Shown in pieces: positions 23,021-34,743 of a DNA stretch of 64,000 nt. Position 1 is the first letter of the stretch, and each line of letters opens with the position of its first letter. The stretch is from Mesorhabditis belari. Lineage: Eukaryota; Nematoda; Chromadorea; Rhabditida; Rhabditidae. The position numbers and the translations under genes are program-made. The stretch covers positions 62,001 to 126,000 of the forward strand of contig CAUEEP010000725.1 of NCBI GenBank assembly GCA_958450365.1. Reading direction: 5' to 3'. The notes below the pieces were generated by a model. That model did no database searches and was not told the DNA's origin. It worked only from the letters and a program-made list of their open reading frames with translations.

Positions 23021-25184
23021 CACGTGCAATTCTTTTTAAAACCTGTACATATTTCTTTGATTATTTTTTTTTTGTTGTAATAAAGTTTTATGGATTAGAA
23101 ATTGTTATTTAATCGCTAATTGTCATCTAAATTAGCTTTAGATTAAGCTAAATGCGTTTAGATTGAGTTAAATTAGTTTAGATCAAGCTAAATTGGCTTT
23201 AGATCCAGCAAAATTAGTTTAGATTTAGCTAAATTAGCTTCAGCTTCAGTATATATGCTTTATTCAGGGGGCGAATAGAAGCGAATCAGATAATCATAGA
23301 CGCAAATAACATATTGCTAAAATACTTTCACAAAAAAAAGGAAAGAAAACTAAAAATAGTACAGTAAAACTACATAAGTCTAGTCTCATAATTTGGAATA
23401 AGAGAAGAAGGGAAACAACAAGTGAATGCTTTTCTAGTGAAACGCCATTGGACATTTCCAACTAGGGTGATAAGTTTCTTATTGGAAGATGACCATACGA
23501 TGGTGGCATACTCGAGCAAAGGCCGGCAATACTAACCAGTGCTGAAAAGTCATTTCTCTCTCAAATGAAAGCCGCATTTGAGTTTAGCCTAGAATTCGAA
23601 TGGATAAATCTCAAGTTTAAAAACAACCTTTCCAGCACTTGTTCGTATTTTCCCAAATTTTTACCCGAAAAAACTTATATCACGATTCTATAGCCTAATC
23701 TTTCCATATTTTATGAAATTCTTGAAGTTTCTAAGCTTTATTAATGGCTTGAGCTAACGAAAAAAGATATTGAGTAAACTTATATTACGATTCTATAGCC
23801 TAATCTTTCCATGTCCTATGGAAGGATCACGGTAATGTACCGTATTTTAGCAAATTTTTAAACTAAAAGAAGTTATATTCAAATTTTGACTCTAGAATCC
23901 TTGTAAAAGTATTAGAAATATTGCAAAATCAAACTAGAAAATCGATCTGGATTGTCAATCTGGAATGTAGTAACTGGGCAGCTAGCTCGTTTTCAACCTT
24001 AAAACTGGAGTCTCTTTGATTGTTTATTATTTTTTGACCCACTCAGAGAGGCAGTCGGATATCCCATTCTCCTTTCGGATCTGGGATGCGGTCATCAACG
24101 GTGGTGTCCAAAAGAACAACCAACCATTCTTCCCGCTCTCCGTTTGCCCATGTCCCAATCATCGCAAGTGCAGGGTGTTGCATAAATGTAGGCAAAGCGA
24201 AATCTAAACTACAGAAATGATCCTGTGAAGTATGATTTCAACAGCCAACCGGAGGGAGCTGGGATCTATTATGGCCGTCCGCCAGAAAGCGAGCGATTGT
24301 GCGCAGAGAACGCCTAATTGACTGGGGCGAAGAGCTTTTGGGGGAAAATTTTAGGCTTATAAATCAGTATTTCTGTAAATATTTTTAGCATTATCTATTT
24401 TAGCACTATTGTTTAGCATTATCTAATCCTTAAACTTATCTAAACGACCCATTTTCCTTACTCACTTTCCCCATCTCTTCACCAAATCATTTCCTCCATC
24501 GAAAATTGTGTCTATCACCTCTTTTAAAGGTGAATTCTTTTTTTGGTAAACTATTTCAATTTAAATATCGATAGAGAACAACTTGGTGCATCTAATGATA
24601 CCAAGAACATTTAAATTGAACAGCCCAACACCAAGATATTTGAGCTCAAAGTTAGATTGCCAATGGCCAATGCAGATGTGACTTGTGAAGCAGAAGCGAA
24701 GCGTATCAACTGTCCAACAATCACCCACCGATCCTCTCTCGATCTCTCGATCGATGCACGTTTGAGTCTTGATTTACACTTAAAATATGGAGTCCGGGTA
24801 ATTCTCGAATACCCTGTACTATTCGTCTAGCAAAGCATTTAAAATAGAAATTTATGTTGAAAATTGAATGAAAGAGTTTACTCGTATTGATTGATAAGCA
24901 CAAAGCAAAATGAATAAGATAAGTGATCAGCTTTTTTCACTTTTTCCTTGAGCTTTTCACCAAAAATTGACACCCAAACGATGAGATCGACCGGGGAAAA
25001 TGGATCCATTGTACTTTTTGATTATCTAAACTTGAAGAATTCACCGACCTAATTCCACCTTCGTTTTCTCGGCCGTTGCTTGGCCGCTTTCTCTGAACTT
25101 TTGTCTACAGATAACAATCAATCAGCTTGTAGACAACCTTTCAGAGCAATCAGTCAAGAACCGGTCGAGAAAACGAAGGTTGAA
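23021..25184. other. Spacer with a B-gene fragment and an orphan frame
   Basis: 23,545-23,645 is a minus-strand copy of part of gene B (the end of the first RRM module and the next exon, compare 27,700-27,795). At 24,043-24,201 (+) a frame reads SDIPFSFRIWDAVINGG and then a Cys-rich PLSVCPCPNHRKC; a second frame follows at about 24,196-24,328 (NDPVKYDFNSQPEGAGIYYG). Both are kept in copy II with one residue changed, but no acceptable intron joins them. An inverted repeat (CCTAATTC...CTTCGTTTTCTCG) spans 25,049-25,190 around the end of B2. Confidence 0.5.
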
Positions 25185-26654
25185 TTAGGTTCGGCTTGAA
25201 TTTTCCCGTAAACCTACAGTTTGAGCGGCTTTCCTTGTATTCAGCGTGACAATGCATTGACCGTTTAGAGCCGATTCCCCTGTAGCTGGTGTAAACTCAA
25301 GCCTATAACATAGCTGATAAATTGTTTCCTTTGAACAACTTACAAATTCTTTCCGTTCACCATTCTGATATATACATAGACTCCATCGATTGTTTTCTGA
25401 TCAAGCGTCTGGATGATGAAATTCTCGGTGAAACCGAATGGAATCCGCGTGATTCGTATTCGGCAATTCTAAAGGGAAAAAAATTTATTTTCAAATTGCA
25501 AATATACCTCTTCAGGATCAGAATTATTGACAAGACAAGACTTTCTTTGAATTTTCGTAAATCATTGGACCTGTAAGTTTAATCAAAAAATTTGTGTTTA
25601 CAATTGGAAAATAATCTGGATACCAGTTCCAATCAGTTATAGAAATTTATAAAGTCAGCCAGTCAATGCTTACCACCATAGTTTATCCCAAAATCCCTCT
25701 TTGAGATCCCAAAATATTCAACAAGTAGTCGAGAATTTCCGCATATCGCTTTGTTGCTCCATTTCGTGATTGTCTAAAGGTTTTTCTGGTAATTAAATTA
25801 ACCCAAAAATCAATTATCAATAAAAAACATAAAATACCTGTCTGGCAGCGTCTTCCTTTTGAAAATACACAATACAATTGACACCATCTCCTGCACGTTT
25901 TGTGATCATCTTGTACCTAAAAAATTCGGCTTTAAGCAGATTATCAATTTATCTGCGATAATCTATTTTCCATTCTGTGCTAACCAAGGTAAGTCAAAAA
26001 AAACTTTCTTTTACCCCCACCTTCCGCCTTCTTTCATGATATCTTTTCCACCATTCAGATAAGTTTCCAAAATCTTCTTCTCAGCTGAACCCTTTGGCAA
26101 ACCACTAATGAATAGAGCACTTGTTGTCATCTGAAACTCTAAAATATTATACTTTTACAAAGCCAACTCATACATTTTCAGGACAAATCGCAAGATTTGT
26201 CCAAGTTGTTGATGCTTTTGAGGTTGAAGCGCTTGATTGAGACGCTTCGCTTTTAGAACCTAAAGTTTATTAAAATGAATCTTTCCATAAATAGCTAACT
26301 TGTAGTTGCTGACGATCCCGTTTCCGTTTTAAGAATTCCATTCTGTGCCTTGGGCAACTCCACCGGCTGGATTGGCGCTCTTGCTATCAAGGCTAAAAGT
26401 TGCATTTGCCCAAAATACAGGGTGCGCATAAATCCATAAAAGTTACAGGCCTCGCCCCAAAAAAAGGTGCGCCCAAAGCGCCCCTCAGCGGACCCTCTTC
26501 TCAATCACTTGTCTTAAATAGCGTTGCACTTATAAATTAACCAGAAACGTTTTCTAAATCAGTTTTTCGCGAGGAATTCGAATTTCTTACTTTTAAAATC
26601 GTATCTTTTATCTAGAATTACCAAAAATGCAGAAAATACAAGTACGGGAGCTCC

Positions 26655-26760
26655 TGGTATCACGGCTAAAAGTTGCATTTACCCAAAATAGTCACCTAGA
26701 TCCTGGATAATTCCAGGGTCTAGGTGACTATTTTGGGTAAATGCAACTTTTAGCCGTACG
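26655..26760. mobile_element. Perfect foldback in a B2 intron
   Basis: Arms CGGCTAAAAGTTGCATTTAC and complement enclose CCTGGATAATTCCAGG; nearly the entire 100 bp is self-complementary. One arm (TAAAAGTTGCATTTGCCCAA) recurs at 26,393. The same element sits at 48,023-48,120 in copy II with a few changes. Confidence 0.8.
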
Positions 26761-29700
26761 AAAATTTCGTATTAAATGATTACCATAATTTTTCCGAAAA
26801 TCCCGATAATCTTTTCCATAATATTCGACGAGCAGCCGCATTCCATTTTCCATAATTTGCGCGTTCCATCTCGTGATCATCTAGATTTTGTAAATTTTAA
26901 TGGAGTTTTATGATAAAATTCACCTTTTTTGCATCGATCTCATTTTTCAGCTCAACCACACAATTCTGAGCCACTCCTGTGTCCATCAAAAAGATTTGGA
27001 GTCTAAAAATTTTAATTGTAACCTTTTTTTCAGTTTAAACTTTATTTATTAGACCAACTTGTCATTTTGTGTCACCAATTCGACGTCGCTGAAAAGCTCA
27101 TTCCGAGAATGGTACTCTCGATATTCTCTTGGTAAACCGCTGATGAAAAGTTTCCTCTTATTTAGCTGAAAAGTGGAATTGAACTTGAAAAAATTGCAAG
27201 CTAACGCTAATTTTGCTAATTTTTTGCTTATACAGCTAGAGAAAACTTTGTATCAACTATTTTTTAAACTCGAATCTGACTTGCGCTGATTTTTAGGCCA
27301 ACAATTAGCCAGGCTTAGCTGATCCTGACATATTAGCTTTCTATTAGATGAATTGCTATTAGTTCTTTTACTTTTAAAGTACTTTGAAAAGAATTGAGAC
27401 TTAAAATGAACTTTTTGCATGTCATTTTTGTTTAGAATTTCCCCAACTTACATCTTTCGTTGGCTTTATATGAAATTCAATCTTATTCAACACTGAAACA
27501 TCAACTGCAGCATTTGGCGCTTCATCTTTCACCGTTGAATTCTTGATCATCGGCTCCCAGTTTAAAGCCGATTCCTCGTCCATTTTAACAGGATCTTAAA
27601 AATCAGCTTTTGTCCGGTTCAATTACGCAAACTCACCACAAATCAAATCCTCATTCTCTTCAGTGATCTCTAAAAAGTCCACAGTTGCATCAGCAAGTGA
27701 TTTCTCTCTCAAATGAAAGTCGCATTTAAGTTTAGCCTAAAATTCGAATGGATTAATCTCAAGTTTAAAAAACAACCTTTCCAGCACTTTTTTTACTATT
27801 AAAGTAAGCAATACAGAACCATTTGTCGTCATCAGTGACTCGAAGGGAAACGACTGGGCTGTAAAAACTGGTTGATTACATGAGTTCTAAAAGATTTTTA
27901 TTCAATCACCGTCCGTCACAATGTGCAATCCCATTAGACCTCTCGAAAAGCCCATTCACAACATCGTTCACCGTGAAATCTTTCGGTAGTCCAGTGATGC
28001 AAAGTTTTGCCTTATCGAACTAAAGTCTCTTTCTAAACTTGTAGAAATTAAACAAATGAAATTTCAACTAGATTTTGCTCTAAGTCTTCTCATACCTTTT
28101 TCTCCTTTAGAGGCTTAACAATTTCCTCGTTTTCCATTGATAGAACTTCATTTTCAGCGATCTCTTCCTGAAATTTGAGAATAAAAAAGTAAACTTTAAG
28201 CCTAAATGTGGTAATTCAATTAAAATACCTCATTATTTGTTTCTTCATTGATTAACTGAACAGGCTGTGCTTCGAAAAGTTTAACAAAACCTAAAGACAG
28301 TCCATTATTTTATCGTTTTGCTCAACAATTACCTAATAAAGTCTTCGAAAACACTCCGCTTTTGATTCTTTGTCCACAAACCGAACAATTGAAGCTGAAA
28401 ATTGTGTAAACTGTAATATAGTGTGGCTTACTGTTCAGATAACTAGCAGAGATACTGTACCCAGATTGTAGTCTAGTTTAACACAATGTCAGCTAAATAG
28501 GGATACTGTACCTAGATTGTACTGCAGGGTACTGTACTGTAATCGAATGTCAGACAGACATACTGTACTAAATTTGTCTAGTGTACTGTAATCAAAGAAT
28601 TAGAAAGCATAATGTACTTAGAAAATGATGTGATGTAAGGTTGTGATTGGGTTTTAAGTAATTTAACTATAATTTACTGTTATTTATAGTAAACTCTAAA
28701 AAACCAAAGTTGACACGATCTTTTGGTAAAAAGAGCTTTTAAAAATAGCTATTCTACTCGTTTCTACAAGCGTTTTTAGTCTGATTTTGTAGTTTATAGT
28801 GTCCATGTCTAATTCTGAAGTTTTTTTAGATTATAGATTTCTAGATTACTTTTTTAGTCTAGTTTCTGTATAGAGTGTTCAATTTTTATGGAGATTACTA
28901 GCTTTCGGACTCATTTTGTACAAGTTTAATGCTTAAAAAGGAAACACATTTATCAATATGCTCAATTTTTACAACTTTAGGTTACTAAATTCCCCTTTTG
29001 CGCTGCGTTGCTTGCCTGGAAACGCCTGTGGAAAGTTGAATAAGTTGGGTTTTTTTCGCAAAGTCTCGTTAAGCTTTCTGGAAAGAAACAAAAATTAAAT
29101 GTAATTCTAACATTTTTAATGTCTCGTAGATTCGAAAACTGTTAAATAATGGACTTTCTCATCGCTAAACAAGAACAACTGGGATCTGACTCCAAAATTT
29201 GGTGATCGACTTCCAATGAATCGATTTTGGTATATCAAATTTAGTAAACTCTAAAAAGAATCTAGAAAATCGAGTTTTTTCCAACTTCTATGACGATTTC
29301 TTGGCACTTTTTTTTCATAAACCAATTTTGAAAGTGCTAAACGAGCTGTGAGCTCAAAAGTTCCCATAAATAATTCCCTCAAAACTTTACCTTTATCCTT
29401 TGTCCTTTGTCCTTTGTTCTTTGTCTTTGTCCCAACACGATTTACACATTGAATGCCCGCATGGAATAAGTGTAACTGGATATCGATCTGATGAGACTAA
29501 AGAAGAGGTTTCATTGTAAATCTTGAAAACTCACATTGTTTCTGACAAACACTGCATAGTAAGATTTCGTCGATCGTCGAGCTGAAACAAATTGATTTTA
29601 AACTTAGAATTTCGCATACTTTCCAGGGAAATAATCCGTTTTATCACCAAAATCATTGACTATTTCGAGATTCTCTTCGGTTTGCGTTCCGTGATCGATT

Positions 29701-30039
29701 TGTGGTGAAGATTTGTGTACTGGCTTTGGTGCTGCTTCATTTCTAGAGAATGGCTCTGAACTCCATAAGGAGATCACCTAAAATTGATTATTTAAAGTGT
29801 ACTTTGTGCTTTAAAAATACTCAACTCTTGACTTCTGGCAAAGTTAGGTAGTGTGTGTTTTCAAGAGCATAAAGTACCACAAGACTTACATGCTTTTTGT
29901 GTTCTTCAGACGGATTTGGAAATGGAGATGTGTAGACTACAGAAGCTTTGGTGGAGAACCTAAAAATAGAAAAATTAAAAGCAAAATGGCCGAGGTACAC
30001 TATAGGTCGGCTTTGAACAAAAAAGTTAGTGTCATATTA

Positions 30040-30830
30040 GGTACTCCGGAAAATAACTGCGTTTTGAGCAAAGTATAATGAATGATGCCCTTTTTTCTAA
30101 CACCAAAAAGAGAGCATCACTTCTTTTGGATGATAATCGGGCTTCGGGAAGGAATGGGCTGCTTCTCCTTTGTCTACCCACTCCGAATTTCGTTTTCGAT
30201 TGTCATATAGCATCCACTTTGATCAAAACGTGATCTTTGATCTTTGATCACGTGATCAACCGGTCCAAAAAAGCTATTGTTCCGAGATTTCAACGAAGAA
30301 GCAGCAAGAAAGCGTGTAAACTTCTGATCCATTCAATTGTCCAATTGATGAGGTATCCACTTCTCCAAGCTTTTAACCTTTCCGATATCTTTCAAGTGAT
30401 GACTTATGATCGAAATCCATAAATTAAAGTGTTTTGCTAGTTCTGGCTCAGTAGTCCGCGGATTGGCTTCGACAAGTTGTCTTAAATCATCATCAATAAG
30501 GCTTTGGCGGTCGCGACTCTCCTTGTCATCAAGATCCTCGTCTCTTTCCCGGAATCGTTTCAACCAAACTTGAGCGATCCTAACAGAAGTAGCCTCATGA
30601 CCAATGAACAATTGATGTTTTCGGTCGCAACTCTTGGGCTATAACCAAGCTTGAACTCATATAAAAAATCGACCAAATTTGTCATTTGTCTATTCTCCTT
30701 AAGTCGAGCCCCTAAAATTAACCATTGCCTAGATAAACAAAATTTTTACGGCCTTGTGAAAAAAAGCTATCAACAATTTTTTATTAAAAAATTCGAAAAG
30801 AATTCGTACTGAAAAAACCCAGAAACAAGG
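30040..30830 (-). mobile_element. Mariner remnant in B2
   Basis: Minus-strand transposase starting near 30,685 with the helix-turn-helix half (KRFRERDEDLDD, LIDDDLRQLVEANPRTT, SHHLKDIGKVKSLEKW) and the start of the catalytic core (DNRKRNSEWVDKGE). Several frameshifts; the final third is missing. It is at the same place in copy II (51,393-52,010), so insertion preceded the duplication. Confidence 0.85.
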
Positions 30831-32275
30831 CCGGAAATGATTGATATCAAAAGCAGTTATTTTAGTATCTAATAGAATTTCAGCATTTAAAATTTACCAG
30901 AAAACCAATTGACTCACCATAATGAGAGAACTTGGGTGTTGAGGAGAAAAAGTGGGATCTCGTAGATGAGTCTGACCAGGTTACAGCCCTCGATTCGCCA
31001 GAAATCCCCATTTCTTCGCTGAATTTATCCTTTATAAGCTTATTTTTTAGAATATTTACCACATCAAGCTGAAAATTGAGTGTCAGTGTTGCCTCAGGAA
31101 TGTCTAGGGAAGCTGAAAAATGGCTGAATTTTGGGTTTCTTGACTAAATTTCTGGATTGACTGAATGTTGTACCAGTTTTTTTTGAATTTTAAATACTTT
31201 CAATCTTTTTACTTACCATAAACAGACTTGGGAATTCCTCGAGAAAACAGCTCTTTTTGTAATAAATCTGGCAAATATTGCAAATAAATGAAATCAAGAC
31301 GTTTCTCGAGCTTTTCCAAGCTAAAAGTTGGTTTTTTTGGTTTTCTTAGGGTTAAAATCTTTTTTTAAGGATCAATTTTTGATATGAACCTCTAAAAACT
31401 CACGCCTTCCATTCTAGATCGTTTCGCTTCAGGTTTTGCAAAACTTGCTGATACATTTGATACAATAAATCCCCATGTTTTTGATAGAATTGAAATTCTT
31501 TGCGATAGTACTCAACAATGCGCTTGAATTTGACGTTAACTCTCTGAAAGTTTGATTTTCTTTACAAAATTTTTTGTTTATACCTCTATTCTATTCGAAT
31601 AGATCGAAAATTCGATGTCCCAATTGCCCTAAAGATAAATATTTGAATGTTGGAGTTGAAAGTGAATAGATGAATAGTTTTTACGTGTAAATGAAAGAAT
31701 TCTCCAAGCTACAGTAATCTTTTACAGTCTTCTACGGTGTTCTTTGCAACCTTTAATATGAATAAATCAATTCAAAGTACAAATCATCAAAATAGGAAGC
31801 TATTGGAACCGTATTGGAACCGTATTAGATCCGATTACCTTATTGTGAGCGTTGTGTGTTTCTCTGGGTTGAACAGATTGGAATTGGTCGTGGGAGTTGA
31901 AAATCTGATTGGAAAACTATTATTGAAAAGCTTTGGCTCTTTTTTCAGTAAAATAAGAAATTTCAAAGTTACCTGTTTGTTTTGCGCTTCTGTAGGCACG
32001 GTTGACGCAACGTCTCCTACCGGTATTCCCTTTAAATTTTAACTTTTATTAATATTATTTTCCAAAATTTCTTTACCTCTTTTGACTCCGCGGAACCCAT
32101 TTCGCTTAGATTTAAAAATGCAAAAATGAAAGCTGAAATGTAATCGTAAATAACTTGAAAAGAAGGAAAAGAAAGAATTTTTGAAACCACGAAAAAGAGC
32201 AAAAATCTGATAAGAAAATGAGTCATATGAAAGGAACAAAAATGAAACGGAAATTGACAAAAGAAATGCTCGACT

Positions 32276-32497
32276 TACAGTCGAACTTCGATATAACAAA
32301 CAAACAAAACAACAAACAACTTTGAACAAACAAACAAACTTTGAAATTCTAAAACCTGCATAAAATTTCTGCGTAGCTGCCCTAGTCAAATGCAAACAAT
32401 GGCCGTCCAAGGCAGCTACGCAGAAAATTTGAGGCACACTTTAGATTCTTTATTGTTTTCGGTTCCAAGCGATTCGTGCTATCGAAGTTCGACTATA
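32276..32497. mobile_element. Pogo-like MITE upstream of B2
   Basis: Ends ACAGTCGAACTTCGATATAA and complement next to TA. An inner hairpin with a 20-bp stem (TTTCTGCGTAGCTGCC and complement) lies at 32,364-32,432. It begins about 175 bases upstream of the B2 start codon. Confidence 0.75.
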
Positions 32498-33346
32498 CTT
32501 TTATTCAATCTATCCACTTTTTGTTTGATTTTGTAAGGGTTCAAAAAGAATATCGAAAGATATAAAAAGTGAATAGATTGGCTAAAAAATAGAGACAAGA
32601 TTACGGTAGAAAAGGGACACTGTTCGAAAAAACGGAAAAGTTAAGGCAAGAGTTAGTTGATGCGATTTCGAAAACATTTTATTGGAGAGGAAGATGCTCT
32701 AGTGATGTTAATGCGAATGCTACTAAATTACGGTATTTTACATGATAAGTTACTGTACTCTGATTATCAGCATTAAGGTAGTTTTCTGGAAATTGATATT
32801 TTTTAGAAAAGATGTTAAGAAAATGTTTAAAATGTTGAAAATATAAGCAAATGAAAATGTTAAAAACAAGCAAAGATTCAATGTGAAATAGAATGCTGCA
32901 TTTTGTGCTAAAATGATTCAAATGAAGTTTAAACTGTAGGAAATTCGTGAGCAGTTTTTAAAATCGAAGTTTTTCTTGCCCTCAAAGTTTTAATCAATTG
33001 AAAAAACGTGAAAATTCGTCAGCGAATGCAGGAAAACCATTGGAAACAAAGAAGAAAAAAAGCTGGAAGAAAAATATGGGGACTCTTTGAGAGAGCGCAG
33101 ACATTCCAAAGATGGACTCGAATGTTCAAAAGGAAGAAAAAATGATTTCATATCGTAAGCGAAAAAGAACAATAACTAGGAAAATATGGCATAATTTTAG
33201 TACAATGTTTGGTTTGTTAATTCTTTTAAAACTACAGTATTTAGCTGTTTTAACGAGCTGGTGCGAAAGCGGCGAGGCGCGTTTTCTAAAGAGTGGATGC
33301 GCTACCGTACCCCGCACAAAATTCCCCTGTTGCCATTCTTTTCATA

Positions 33347-34180
33347 GGGAGGTAGTCAAATGAGCGCCAAAAATTGAGCGCCAATCATTTCAGCGCCAAT
33401 CATTTCAGCGCCAATCATTTTAGCGCGCGTTCATTTCAGCGCGCGTTCATTTCAGCGCCGCACCAAAAATGACTGGAAAACATTCATTTCAGCGCCGAAT
33501 CAGCCCATTCTGTATATGCATGTTATTTTTGCATTTTCTGCATGATCTCAAAGTTTTTACTGTATGTTTTTATCTAAATCATCTAAAGATAAAAATAATT
33601 CTTGGCAGCAAAATAAACCAAAATAAATCATGAACAAAACGTTACTTTGACTCAGAGTGTTTCTTTGTCTCGCCACTTCTTACGCAGTTCACGAGCCTAA
33701 GCAAAGAACTATGTTAACTGTAAGCAAATTGTAAACGAAAACGGCAAGAAACGGTGAAAAAGCATGCTATTGGGGTAAATATCATACAACTAGCAAATTT
33801 ACACATTTTCATCAAAAAAACCTTAAATACGAGCTAATCTAACAATTTTTTTCCGCGCATTTGGTGCCTACTGCCGTGCCCTAGGTCAAATGAGTGAAAA
33901 AAGTGTAAAAACAGAAGCAAAACCCTAAAAAACATGCAAAAGCAGCGTAGAAAGCAAAAATATTAAAATTTAGTCGCGCTGAAATGAACGTTTTCCAGTC
34001 ATTTTTGGCCCGGCGCTTAAATGAACGTTTTTAGGCCTTTTTAATTTGGCGCTCAAATGATTGTTTTCCAGTCATTTTTGGCACGGCGCTCAAATGAGTG
34101 GCGCTGAAATAAGCGTGAGCCAAATCGTTGGCGCTGAAATGATTGGCGCCCAATTGTTGGCGCTCATTTGACTACCTCCC
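33347..34180. mobile_element. Merlin-like element with GCGCCAA subterminal repeats
   Basis: 834 bp, termini GGGAGGTAGTCAAATGAGCG in inverted orientation and a perfect 8-bp target duplication TTTTCATA (33,339-33,346 and 34,181-34,188). Tandem GCGCCAATCATTTCA words repeat inside each end in opposite orientation. The empty site is visible in copy II near 55,090 (TTCTTTTCATTTTCTTTCG), which confirms insertion after the duplication. No long frame. Confidence 0.85.
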
Positions 34181-34429
34181 TTTTCATATTCTTTCGTTTT
34201 GATTCGTCCGCCTTTTATTTTCAGGTTATTTTACCTTTATTTTATTTTATTTGAGAATCCCGGTAATTTTTCTTCCGCTTTCGTAAAATCTTTTATGTTT
34301 TTGTATTGTGTTTTTACTTTTCTTTCTTGTGTGCTTTGACTTTTAAGTACTTTGAGCACTTAAAAGTGCAAGTCAAAGCATACAAGTTTGGGAAAAGTCA
34401 ACTTCCCACCGATGTAGCGAAAAAAAGAA

Positions 34430-34743
34430 GAGGGAAGACAGAGTAAATGAGCTTCAGCAGCATTTTAGTACTTCTGGAGCCCAAGCTATCAACTATCAAC
34501 TCGAAGCGGCTAGAGAGGGCGGATACTTTCACAAATTACAAATTCGCCAGATCGATGACATGAGAAAGCAGATTAGAGAAGAGGTGAGTTTGGGCACTTT
34601 TTTCTTCAAAACCACTTTTTCTGGGATAGCTTTATGCGTAGATTCCGAAAAACACAACGAGAGCTTCAGGAAATGCGTTTTAAGTCGAGTTTCGGGTTCC
34701 AAAGTGCGCGCTTCTATAGCGTAATTCACTATGTGGAGCCTTA
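34430..34743 (+). pseudogene. Coiled-coil gene fragment
   Basis: An exon ending at a GTGAGT near 34,584 reads ELQQHFSTSGAQAINYQLEA and ends MRKQIREE; the next exon (after GCGTAG at ~34,639) reads FRKTQRELQEMRFKSSFGFQ and stops at TAG 34,743. Only its second exon is found in copy II (~55,290-55,385), with changes, and the same words occur inside A3 at ~19,120. Parent gene not recognised. Confidence 0.5.

Larger units (their letters stand above)
25185..32100 (-). pseudogene. B2: coiled-coil/RING/four-RRM protein, copy with lesions
   Basis: The model starts MGSAESKE (ATG at 32100-32098), a good N-myristoylation consensus (Gly2, Ser6), then a coiled coil (KFKRIVEYYRKEFQFYQKHG, exon near 31,550-31,395), a Ser-rich region, a RING (CSVC at ~29,555, CGHSMCKSC at ~29,455, CSVC at ~28,385) and four RRM-like modules beginning KLCITGLP (~28,005), KLFISGLP (~27,160), ALFISGLP (~26,120) and RIRITRIP (~25,460). 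Modules 2 and 3 carry the same extension as B1: TRWNAQIMENGMRLLVEYYG and TKWSNKAICGNSRLLVEYFG. Two lesions: a short ACAAAGG-type expansion at 29,392-29,430 puts TAA inside the RING, and a 4-base insertion near 25,535 shifts the exon before module 4. The phase of the exon at ~29,890-29,960 does not fit its upstream neighbour in either B2 or B3, so the exon structure there is unsettled. Role as for B1: possible RNA-binding E3 ligase. Confidence 0.65.
18010..34743. repeat. Segmental duplication, copy I (A3-C3-B2)
   Basis: About 16.7 kb that aligns with 38,255-55,385 over its full length in the same orientation. Offsets: about 20.3 kb across gene A, 20.4 kb across C, 21.36 kb across B after a block II insertion, 21.75 kb near the right end. 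Single-base differences are sparse on inspection; identity was not computed. The 834-bp Merlin-like element at 33,347 is present only here. Confidence 0.9.

Noticed and set aside
28440..28660. Repeated TACTGTA words, also in introns of C and other spacers
   Set aside because: Common low-complexity pattern in nematode non-coding DNA; no array structure like a CRISPR or telomere repeat.
32039..32437. 132-codon minus-strand frame and its copy at 53,374-53,664
   Set aside because: Phe/Ser-rich reading of the pogo-like MITE and the B leader; it differs between copies and overlaps the first B exon in another frame.
34326..34375. Short hairpin (CTTTGACTTTTAAGT and complement), possible microRNA precursor
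   Set aside because: Stem of about 20 bp only and flanked by repeats; nothing distinguishes it from the many foldbacks here.
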